Part shown: in pieces, positions 1 through 9,264 of the stretch
How positions within the stretch are numbered: position 1 is the stretch's first letter
How the letters are laid out: the number at the start of each line of letters is the position of its first letter
Assembly (NCBI GenBank): GCA_051294375.1
Contig: CM119267.1
Span: 7,792,683 to 7,856,682, forward strand
Source: Paraspadella gotoi
Lineage: Eukaryota; Chaetognatha
DNA: 64,000 bases
Reading direction: 5' to 3'
Notes under the pieces: generated by a model
Databases searched by the model: none
What the model was told of the DNA's origin: nothing
The model's input: the letters and a program-made list of their open reading frames with translations, nothing else
Made by a program: the position numbers and the translations under genes

Positions 1-1915
1 ACGAACTCAGCCGACAAACGCCCCGGCAGTTCACTGCCCATGCTCGGAGACTTGATCATTCCACCATTAACGACGACGCTACCACCGCCATGGTGATGAT
101 CACCGGAGTTCGTGTAGGGGCGGAAGGCGCTGGCTGACGGAGACACTAGTGCGCCGTTTTGGGCGGCAGAGCCAACCGGCGACCCGGCGTTGGCCATTGA
201 CATGCTGAACATGGAAGGGCGCAAATTGCTCTCACTGGAGATAACGCCACCTGCCGAGGCCGGCGGGAGGGACGGCGGGCGCGGGAGGACGAAGGGCTTC
301 GGTTGCATAGAGGCGCCGACCGGCGACGAAGCGGCGGCGGATGTGGATACGCCGCTGCCGCCACCCAAAGGGTTGTAACCAGCTGCGGTGGCAGATAGCG
401 GCGAAGAGGCGTCGTGAGGCGCGTGATCGCTGGGCACGGACGCCGCCTTTATCAGCTGCGGCTTCGGATGGACCGGGGGTGGCGGACCTCCGCGGTAAAA
501 GTGGGGTGGCTGACTATCGGACGCGGGCGACGAATATACGGGCAGTTGGCCGACGGGAGAGGACAAAGCCCCACTCCCAGGTAAACCGGACGTCGGTGTC
601 CCGACGAGCGTTACGTTTGGGTTAGCGGAGCCTCCTCCAGCGCCTCCTATGATGGCTCGATCGGAGGAATTTGCGCGTTGTAACGCCGCCATCTGCGCGA
701 CCAAGCCGCACTGGGCCGCGAGAATCTGGGATTGTCTATTGATTGAGATGCCCGCAAGGGGAGCCGAGTCGGAGTAGGCGTTGGGCGCCGTCGCCGCCGG
801 AGGAAAGGATTTGGCGTTGACGACTCGAGAGGGAGTCGTCGTCGCATTATCGCCCCGAACCCCGGCGTCAGAGGTCGAAGACGTCATAGCGGGTCTTTCG
901 ACGCCAAATCCGTCCGGTGCGGACGTCGCTGGCTTTTGTTCGTCGATAGTGCGGAGCAAATTGGCTAATTGAGTTCGGTCGCCATCGGATCCGCCGACTG
1001 CGCTGCACGAAATTGCATTTCCATTCGCGTCATCGTCACTCGGGCCGTTCGCCTCTTTTGACTGTTTCTCAGCAGGATCCTCGGCCACGGCGGCGGCGGC
1101 AGCAGCCACTGCCGCCGAAACTACGTCGCTTTGAGTCAAAGGAGTCGGGGCGTTGGCGGCGGCGACTTCCTTGCTCGAGTTTTTTTCCTTCTTTTTGCTC
1201 TTTCTCCGTATTCGCCATTTCCAGGGTTTGAAGATGCGCGCGAATCGCGAGAACCGACTCTTTTTGATCTTTCCGCCGCCAGCACCACCGGTGGCGCCCT
1301 CCGCCGCCTCCGCCTTCAACTTGTCAACGGAACTAAGCGTGTGATAGTGTACGTCGTTGCTTTTCTCGATGGCGCGTTCGGGCGAAGGGTCGCTGTTGGA
1401 TCGCGCTCGCGTCGCCCGGGTAGAGTTTGATCTCACAACGCGGGAAGAAGAAGCGTCGGCGGTGTGGTTCGATTCGGGGCCGAGTGAGGAGACGTCGCCC
1501 AGTAGGGGAGGTTCGCTCTGAAAAAGGAAACAATCCAAAATAATGAAGAGATTATTGTAAAAAGTCAACTTCAAAAAAATATTTTTCCAATATAATAACT
1601 TACATTCAATGTTTATAAAACTCTCATCTTAAGTGCGTTAAAATTCATCAACAATTTAAAAATTTTTGTGAGTTGTCGGAAATTTTTTTTAAGACGATTG
1701 ATGTCAAAACAACATGTGATATCATCTTTGTGTGGTCATGGTGAAAAAGTTAGTCGTTCAAGTCAATGGTTTACCTGAGTAGTATTGACCGAGTTGCAAC
1801 TCGTAGGTGTCTCTGGAAAACCCCCATCCTCGGAGGCTGTCGTAGATTCATCGATAGGACCGACGGCGATAGTTAGCGGCGCCTCAACGGACGGCGCCTC
1901 CGACTTCGTCTCCAT
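1..1915 (-). CDS. PHACTR-like protein, 5' two coding exons (partial, runs off left edge)
   Basis: Coding exon 1 is 1915-1775 (47 codons, starting METKSEAPSVEAP) and exon 2 is 1517 down to the window edge; both join in phase 0 through a GT-AG intron. At 1260-1180 exon 2 encodes KKSRFSRFARIFKPWKWRIR, followed by a lysine-rich stretch. The FKPWKWR block with its basic flanks is the hallmark of the N-terminal region of phosphatase and actin regulator (PHACTR) proteins, which bind G-actin through RPEL motifs and protein phosphatase 1 through the C-terminus. Downstream the visible protein is alanine-, serine- and proline-rich and looks disordered, ending in a histidine/glycine-rich stretch near 60-120. 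The RPEL-N core expected just after the basic block is not evident here; further RPELs would lie outside the window. A splice acceptor at 2239 suggests an upstream untranslated exon. The family call is by motif only. Confidence 0.7.
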
Positions 1916-2957
1916 CGTCGCGTCGGCGCGCTGGAGAAGATTCCAAAGGAGAAGAGTCGAAGGCGTCGACGAAGCTGCTTCCGTTACCGCGAAGGAGAGG
2001 GGTTCGTCGAAGCCGCAATTACATTTCGACGAACGTGTCTGGTGGAGAGGTTAAGATTGGGACGAGTTGATCATCAGTCCGGCTCATTGTTCATCGGCGA
2101 CGTTTGGCGATTCAACGGTAGAATGGGAAATCGGAATATTTGACAAGGCGAGAGGATGATAAGATGGTTGAAATAATAAAGAGTGACTAGAAAGAAAAAA
2201 TGAGGGCTTGAAGGAAAACGATTTGTTGGCTATAATCTGAAAAAAAAAGAATTTAAATTGTTCGATATTAGAATAAAGAATTTGGCGTTACATTTACAGT
2301 GACTAATTAAACGTCAGTCACTGTCCTCGTCTTGTTTTATCGTAAACTTTCAATTGGGAACTGAAATCGAGGGAAGCCTACGATCACAAACATTGAGAAA
2401 AGAGAAGCGCTTTCCTTTTCGACATGCAACGTCGGAGAGAAAGAGAGATAATAAAAGAAAAAAAAAACCTTATGTATGACAAGTAGTTATGACGATAAGC
2501 ACGAAATGAAATCGCATTTTTCGATATCTTGCTGCGTTTCTTAAAATTACCACAAGAGGTTGGCTCATCAATTTATCACATAATAATCTGACATTAAAAT
2601 GTTCCATATAAATAAATTTAAGGTCACGTAAAAACTGAAGAGAGTAATCACTATTATTGTTTACAACAGCTATCCTTAAGTGAACTTTGAAACAACAATG
2701 GACATGAACAAAACAAGAGGTTTGCCCGGTAAACTCTTACTTAAATTATTAATGTTGAGAAAATAAAAACAACCAACTCAAACTAATTCGAAGAAAAAGA
2801 AAATTACAAGTTTGTTAACAGTACAGAAAATATTTTACGTAGGTTGAAAAAAAGATAAAATGTAATAAAATAAAATATTATAAACTGTTTTATAATGATG
2901 AAAAGAAATTTTCATTTATAAAGAATAAAGAGATTTTCATCGTCAACTTTAGGTCAA
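1916..2957. other. Intergenic region with PHACTR-like 5' untranslated sequence
   Basis: The GC-rich part, 1916 to about 2160, is probably 5' untranslated sequence of the minus-strand PHACTR-like gene. A poly-pyrimidine plus AG acceptor (minus strand) at about 2239 fits an upstream untranslated exon or intron. The remaining AT-rich sequence up to 2957 contains no coding frame I can support and should hold the promoter of the plus-strand gene that starts at 2958. Confidence 0.4.
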
Positions 2958-3564
2958 ATGGATTGGGCCAGCTATGTTATTTTGGCTTTAATGCTCAGCA
3001 CGGCGATAATTTGCCTGGTTTTGGTCATGATTTGCAAATTTTGCCCGGATTGCTCTGAACAACGGCAAGTTTAAATTAATAACTAAATAAATTACTTTCG
3101 TGAATGAACCACGTTTTTCTTCAGGCTTTGTAGGGGTTGTAAAAAAAGCTGGAAAGTGGGCAATCGATCGAGTTCATCCGGTTATAAAAGAAAGAGAAGA
3201 GTAAATGCAACAGTGACCATGCGCTTTTAATTGTTTATCTAACACATTTAGCGAATATTGCTCAATATCAAAAATTCAACACACGAACTAACAAAAGCTA
3301 AAAGTACGTATGTAAAAAACAAACAAAAAAATCTCAATATTTTAATATCTTAATCTTGATTTCGCTACTTACAGGAAACCAATTCTTCCTCTGCTTAGAA
3401 AGACGGCTACCGATTCTTTTAGAACGCCGGAAACGCCATCGGAGTCATTTACATCATCTTTTCCTTTCGTCTGCCGATTAACAGAGAATTGTAGACCCAT
3501 CGCGAAAAATGCCTTAACTCAAAAAAAGAGAGAAAAACGACGACATAGAACAACTCACCGATAG
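2958..3564 (+). CDS. Small single-pass membrane protein, four exons, unrecognised
   Basis: Exons 2958-3064, 3125-3200, 3252-3307 and 3375-3564 join in frame to give a 142-residue protein ending at TAG 3562-3564. The first intron has a GC donor (CG/GCAAGT) rather than GT; the second and third are GT-AG. Residues about 4-28 form one hydrophobic helix right after the start, followed by a cysteine cluster (CKFCPDC, then CRGC) and a strongly basic tail (GYKRKRR; QKKREKRRHRTTHR at the end). There is no cleavable signal peptide, so a signal-anchor with the basic tail in the cytosol is likely. Cysteines next to the membrane could be palmitoylated, as in synaptotagmins, or bind metal. I do not recognise the family and see no C2 or other known domain. 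In-frame joining of four exons with good acceptors is the main evidence. Confidence 0.6.
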
Positions 3565-4105
3565 TTTTTAAGTAGCGATGCTGAAATGTTTACAAAAAAT
3601 TTATAACTCTCAGATGAATGAAATTGGATGAACATGGCCGCTTTGTCCCGTTTCAAAGAAGTACTTTGGTCTAGTGGGTTGGACTAACATTTTTGACGTT
3701 TCAGATGAAAGGAGGGGCCGACAGGGGGATTCTTCTAGAAAGAAAAACAAATGACTTTACTAATGTAAAGGTGAAAGTCAGCTCAAGCTTAATTTAATGA
3801 ACTGATTAAATAAAATTCCGAGTTTAAATCTTTTCTTGAATCAATACAATAATAACATTTTTAATTGAATCTTAGATTTAATTCTTAACAAGTTACAGTT
3901 AGGTTTGGGAAAGCTCATGCTAAAATTGAGTCAACTTTCAGAAAGTTATTTGCTCTATGACTGTGCGATTGCGATTACGGGCCTGTAAGACGGTTACTAG
4001 TTTGAAAGTGAGAGATTAAATTTGGATCACTCCGAATTCTACCAAAAAACTATAAAAGTAAACAATCTTATCAAACTTCGAACTAAAATCGAATGAAAGT
4101 TTTTA
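3565..4105. other. Spacer between the small membrane-protein gene and the minus ORF
   Basis: Mostly AT-rich non-coding sequence. A short minus-strand frame of 26 codons (about 3690-3610, starting MLVQPTRPKYFFETG) looks coding-like but is too short, with no partner exon visible, to call a gene. It would be the 3' flank of the 4106-4369 minus-strand ORF. Confidence 0.3.
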
Positions 4106-4369
4106 TCACAAAACCGAGGCTTCACACAGATGGACTTTGGCCGAATCGGCTGACTTAAAAAACACAGCAGGAATGGCCAAATCATTTTCAGTTTTAACAG
4201 TTTTCAAACCTGCAGCCGAAAGAGATTCTATCAACTGTGAAAACCACCACTTTTTTTTCGATTTTGTGGGTGAAAAATAGTGCGGTAATAAATAAAATTC
4301 AGTCACATATAAATAAGAAATATTATTTTTAGTAATCTCTTCAAATGAATCAATTAATGATTGATTCAT
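4106..4369 (-). CDS. Small hypothetical protein, single exon, 87 residues
   Basis: An open frame from ATG at 4369 to TGA at 4106 encodes 87 residues, acidic at the N-terminus (MNQSLIDSFEEITKNN) with a later segment WWFSQLIESLSAAGLKTVKT that looks like part of a folded domain. No signal peptide or membrane helix is visible. I do not recognise it. It starts 148 bases from the divergently transcribed plus-strand gene at 4518, so the two may share a promoter, which supports its being real. It could also be only the last exon of a longer gene: an AG acceptor just before the WWF segment is possible. Confidence 0.4.
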   Translation of the reverse strand: MNQSLIDSFEEITKNNISYLYVTEFYLLPHYFSPTKSKKKWWFSQLIESLSAAGLKTVKTENDLAIPAVFFKSADSAKVHLCEASVL

Positions 4370-4517
4370 AATTACAAGAATTATTAATTTTTAATGTCAA
4401 TGGAAACATAAACATTGATTTTTAAAGAGTTGCTAAGTTGAAAGTCGCTTACAACGCCAGCACTCTAGTGACGGAGAATGGAGCTCGTTTCAGAAACGAA
4501 ATTGCTACAAGTCAAAG
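4370..4517. promoter_or_regulatory. Probable bidirectional promoter
   Basis: A 148-base gap separates the start codons of two divergent small genes (minus at 4369, plus at 4518). The half nearest the plus gene (4440-4517) is GC-richer and probably its 5' untranslated region. No TATA box or other specific element is clear; the call rests on geometry. Confidence 0.35.
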
Positions 4518-5200
4518 ATGTCCGGCCAAACAGTTGCAATAGCCGCGGTAGTTTTTCCAGGTGTTTCTAGTTCAAGATGTAGCTATGACGTGCAAGTCAA
4601 GTTTAAGCAGATTAAAATGATTCTAATAAGGTTTATGCCAATATTGTCCATTCAAAATGATGAAAAACGACCGTCATTAACTGCGTCAATCGCTACATAT
4701 AATCCACAAGATGATTTTCTAAAATTCGACCAAGAAAGACTTGAGAAACCTTCCAGGCAAAGATTATGATATTTTTAATCCTTTTAAAACTGTGAATATG
4801 TGTATTGTGTAAATGTAATACTATTATTCAAATTACAACTACATAACCTTAAGATACTACCAATATGGATTTCCCCGTCATTGCCTCGTTCCATCTAAAT
4901 ATCACAAACAACAGTTTGGAAAAATTTCAAAGCTGCCCGAAATGAACTACCCAGGGTGGATGTCTAACAAACTCGCTATTAAATTGGGAGTGAGTTTTGT
5001 CACAAAATTATATAAACTAAAATCAAAAACTATTATCATCACCTCATCCAAAAATTAAGTCTTTAAGGAAATTAAACAAAAATAAAGTTAATATTCTAAT
5101 CGATCTATAGGCATTTTATGAAGCGTATCCGGCTCCGAAATCGGAAGTTATTCCTCAAAGAAAAACTTTTCTTCAGAAAAAAGATTCTTCAATTTTAATG
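4518..5200 (+). CDS. Small unrecognised protein gene, three joined exons, 3' end uncertain
   Basis: Exons 4518-4756, 4854-4989 and 5111-5200 join in frame (155 codons so far). The first intron uses a GC donor (TTCCAG/GCAAAG); the second uses GTGAGT. The protein starts MSGQTVAIAAVVFPG and is later rich in aromatic, basic and proline residues (RYYQYGFPRHCLVPSKYHK; MNYPGWMSNKLAIKLG; FYEAYPAPKSEVIPQR). Such short Tyr/Pro/Gly motif strings recall microtubule-inner and axonemal proteins, but I cannot match a family, so this is only an impression. The third exon ends at ATG/GTAATT, so a further exon is expected. Candidates in phase are 6192-6239 (KRRSKIWNDKDDDDI, then stop) and a GC-rich frame from about 6439 (GRVFDGQPEGMTLENRV) to TAA at about 6618. 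Confidence 0.55.
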
Positions 5201-7083
5201 GTAATTGTATTTAACAGAATTTTTAAACAATATGAATGTAGCTTGAGAGTATGAGAGTACGGTGTTAATATCGTTGTTGCTATGGTGTTTTAACTTAATA
5301 AACTCTTAACCAAAAAGTTTAACAAGTATTTATAGTATCTTTTATATGACCTTTTAGATAGCGAACACAAAAGTTATAAATAAATAAAAATAAATAAATA
5401 AAAATGAATGAATAAAATAAATACAATGAATTGAATGAAATGAATTGAAGGAAATAAAATAAGAATGAATTAAATTTAAATGTATGAAAATTTTCAAATT
5501 ACTTGTTTCACTATTTTTTATTTTTTATTTTTATATTTTATGAAAGATTTACCTTTTAATCTATATTCTTTAAATATATATATATTGCTTTCTTAAAAAT
5601 TTTTTACTTATCATTATATCTAATAACTCATTTTGGGAATGGGAAGTCAGTGTTGTCTTCTGAAAATAGAGGGAGCATCTACACAACACAAGGTTAGATT
5701 ACAATCTGTCCTAGTTTTCTAATAGATATCACACATCATTCCTGTTAGAAAGTTATTAATGAAAAATCATAATATCTAATAGGCTGAACAGAAAGGGGTG
5801 GGAATGGATAATTTTTTGATGGGGGACCAAAGTTATATATGATTTTTTTAAAAAACTAATAGGGATAAGACTACAAAGTAGAATTGTATGTTCTGATAGG
5901 GATACATACTGGGAAAAAGTCTATAGGGGCACCTTTATGTCATGAATATAATTTTAAAATACTTTAATGAAAATAATTTTTTTCCTTTATCCTAATTTTT
6001 AATTATTCTATTTTTGAATATTTTTTATCTATTATGTTTATACAATGGGAATTAATTTAAATTAATGAAATAATTGAAATAAATAAATTGCATTGAGTAA
6101 ATAAATTTAAAAGTAAGAACTGCATTAATTAAATTAAACGAATTTAACTGATTTAATATAATTAAAGAAATTGAATGAATTGAATGAAAAGAAAAGGCGA
6201 TCTAAAATTTGGAACGACAAAGACGACGACGACATTTAGGGGAACCATCGTCACAAAATCGTCGCAAGCGATTGCCACGATAAAAAAGCAATTTCTAGAA
6301 TTGATATTTTCAATGTTTATTATTATCAAAACTACTCATTACAAATTTATCTTTTTTCTAGAACCTAGAGGGCTACCAAAACTCTCAAACGAAGCGCAAA
6401 ATTAATAAGAAGAAATGCTACCTTTTTTTAAATAAAGGGTCGAGTCTTTGACGGACAACCGGAGGGTATGACGCTGGAAAATCGCGTCGGAAGTGTCTTA
6501 GAGGGGACTGGATTCGCCGGTGGTGACGGCGGCGAAGGCGGCGACGTCCAAATGAAGAAAACCTCAAGCAGACACCCGGGAAAACTTGACAAATTACTTA
6601 ACATTCATTTTTCATAATCCGGGTTTTAAATTTTTAAATTTAAACCTAATTTGTAGGAAAAAAAATGATTCAGTAATCAGTATGAATTAATTATTAATAA
6701 TTACGTATTAATAACTGAAACAAAATTAGATGATAGTTTTTTCTAATAAGGGTTTAAATAATTTTGGTTTAGATGGTTTGGTATTCATAACAAATTTTTT
6801 TAAATGTAAATAGTGACACGCATCTCATAAGTATTAAATGCATTTTACTGCTTTGTAGTGCTTACTGCTTAGGCTTTTAAAACTATTTGAGAATAAAGGC
6901 AAACAACAAATTAAATCAACGAAGTTAAAAAAAAATAATTGTCAAATAATCCATTCTTTTCAACGTGATTTGGGAGAGAAAAACTATGTAATGCGTAAAT
7001 CATCAATTGGCCATCAAAAATGAACACATTAGTAATTAACATCAACTAGTAACTACCTGGTAATATTTTAAAGCTGATAATCC
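5201..7083. other. AT-rich region with candidate 3' exons and a dispersed repeat
   Basis: 5380-5470 is built from short AATGAATAAATA-like units. 6064-6178 is a near copy of 28181-28294. GC-rich islands at about 6195-6295 and 6439-6595 (plus strand) look coding and may be terminal exons of the gene at 4518, but their splice junctions are weak. Nothing else is supported. Confidence 0.3.
6064..6178. repeat. Dispersed AT-rich repeat, copy of 28181-28294
   Basis: Near-identical to 28181-28294 in the same orientation, with A/T-only flanks and no coding potential. Confidence 0.6.
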
Positions 7084-7791
7084 TCAATCTATCCCAAAAA
7101 TTAGGTCAAGTAGAAGGGTCCGAAGAAAAGTCTTGAGCGTGACCATCTTCTGCTTACCGTCACTCGCGAAAACAGGGAAGGCCGATGGACCCATAGATGT
7201 TTCCAAATGTTCTAAATAGGGAAAGTGATTCCAAAAACAGAGAAAAAGTCCTTCCTCGACGCCTCCAAATTTTCCGTTGTCTCCCCGACAAGCTCCGGCT
7301 TTAAAAGCGAGAGCGAAGTCTTGGATGAGGGAAAAAAGGAGTTGAAAGTGATCCGAAGACGGATCAAAAAAAGCCACGTCCTCCACGGTCAGCATTTCCG
7401 CGATGGGATTTCTATGCAGGTAGTACGAAGCGTTCCAACCCATGAACACCGATTCGACGGACAAAAACGAACCAACCGCCTCTTCGAAGTCGATGGCATT
7501 TCGGTTAGCGGCGATGGAGGCGGCGTTAACAAAGATGTTGCGGAGACGACCAACGGTTTGGCGAGATTGAAGGACGGGATCGAAGTAGCGCAGTGATCCG
7601 TCGAACGCGGAAAATGACTGAGACCGTTGATGGCAAACAAGAATTTTGAACGAGTCTAGGATCGAAATCCCTTTCTTTTCCGGAAGCGGAGACTCTATTT
7701 TGACCGTCAAAACGTCTTCAGTGAACAAAACGTCGTCATAATCGACGCAGGATTCGATCAAATTTTCTCGTCGATGAAGGAGTAGATAAAA
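7084..7791 (-). CDS. Unrecognised protein, single open frame of about 236 codons, start unclear
   Basis: The minus-strand frame is open from about 7791 to the TGA at 7084 and is GC-rich like the true exons nearby. It has no ATG near its 5' end. It reads LIESCVDYDDVLFTEDVLTV near the start and DGKQKMVTLKTFLRTLLLDL near the end, with alternating hydrophobic segments typical of a globular alpha/beta protein; no membrane helix or known motif is seen. Immediately upstream, the coding-like sequence (THENAHFIYSFIDEK) lies in a different frame, ending at a TGA overlapping the start of this one around 7764. This suggests a frameshift (mutation or base error), an unseen splice, or a decaying gene. I see no upstream exon before 7860. 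Confidence 0.4.
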   Translation of the reverse strand, partial: FYLLLHRRENLIESCVDYDDVLFTEDVLTVKIESPLPEKKGISILDSFKILVCHQRSQSFSAFDGSLRYFDPVLQSRQTVGRLRNIFVNAASIAANRNAIDFEEAVGSFLSVESVFMGWNASYYLHRNPIAEMLTVEDVAFFDPSSDHFQLLFSLIQDFALAFKAGACRGDNGKFGGVEEGLFLCFWNHFPYLEHLETSMGPSAFPVFASDGKQKMVTLKTFLRTLLLDLIFGID

Positions 7792-9264
7792 TGAGCGTTC
7801 TCATGAGTATCAAGAAGCCTAGATTATCATCCTAACATAAGTGTTGCTATATGACTGACTATATGACCTTATATGCACTATAGTTTTAAGTAATTTATCA
7901 TAAAATAATTATTAAAGTTTTATCTACTCTTCAAGTGTTTGAAGGTGCTAACGAGAGATCCTCTCTTGCTTCGTTTCCCTAATTCAAACTGGCCAGATAT
8001 CTTCATTTTTACTTGATAGTTTCGCCACAGCCTGTTTAATTAAAGTTTAACTTTAAACGAATAAAACTTATGGCAAGAACGCAAAGAATAAATTCCAAAC
8101 AAAGGAAAATGGCCCGCTCTTTGTTAAAATGGTAATTTTCTAATTCGTCACGACTATCGGAGGGCAAGAGCAATAAAAACAACGACGCATTTCTGTTTTA
8201 AAACAGTCGGAAGAAATAAAATTTCTCATTTTTACATCGATGCAACATTATTACGAAAATATGACTGGAACAACTGTTGATGATAAATAATTACAATTAA
8301 CTCTCTCTTCCAGGTCGAATGAAGGTACTAAGATGCAAAACAGCGAGAATTCTAAAACTCCTCTACGAGGCTATAATAATAACATAAGGGAAGTCTTAAT
8401 TTCAAAGAAGGAAAAAAAATAGGGCGAGATTCGATCGTGCGTTTGGCGCTTCGTCTCTCTGGTGATAACTAAGACGGCAATGCAAAATAGCACAGATTAT
8501 GAAAAAAAAGGGAACCCTTTTCAAACGCCAATTTTAGTCACTCAAAAGGCACGACGATCGCAGACGACCAGATGAAACCGTACAGGGAGAGCAGATTGTT
8601 TCTTAACCTTCAGAATAAACACAAATTTGGCAGTATGGCAACTAAAACCGTTAGAAAAAATATGCCGAACTTAACAAAGACCATACCATTTTTTACGACG
8701 GCCTTGTACCAACTTTTGGCAAAAAAAAAAAAAAGAAAAAAAAGATAAAAAAGACACGAGTCGGATTTCCATAACGGACTGAAACGTTTCTAACAGAATC
8801 AGCCCGCGTAACTAAATGTAATCAAGAATAGGGGGGAAAGATGAAATAAATCAAGAGGACGGGTTCAGTTTGAGGCGCTTTCTGTTTTAATTAGAAACGT
8901 GTCTGCTGTCTGTACATGGTGTAAAATTGGTAGAGGGGGAGCGCGTGCGCGATGTAAGGGTAGCAGCGTATATTGGATAGCTTTCATGATTATAATGCAA
9001 TGAAACTCGTTCAATGAGCTGCCAAAAAAAAAAAAAGAAAACCGAGGAGGGAGCAAACAAACATAATCTCACAAGTTGATTGCTGAGATTGAGGCATCGT
9101 CCAAGAGATAAAATAAAACTGACAGAAAATCAGTAAAAACTGATTTAACAGAATAAGGACTAAAACCGTGTCGATCTCCATGAAGAAATGAGGAGGGAGA
9201 TAAAATTTGGAAAAGCCTCGCAGTTTGTGGGAACGAAAATATAAAGAAAATTTAGAGAAGTGGA
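7792..9264. other. Spacer and probable 3' untranslated region of the cohesin-loader gene
   Basis: No coding frame is supported. The part nearest 9264 should be 3' untranslated sequence of the minus-strand gene. Several A-rich runs occur (8720-8750, 9025-9041). Nothing else is evident. Confidence 0.4.
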
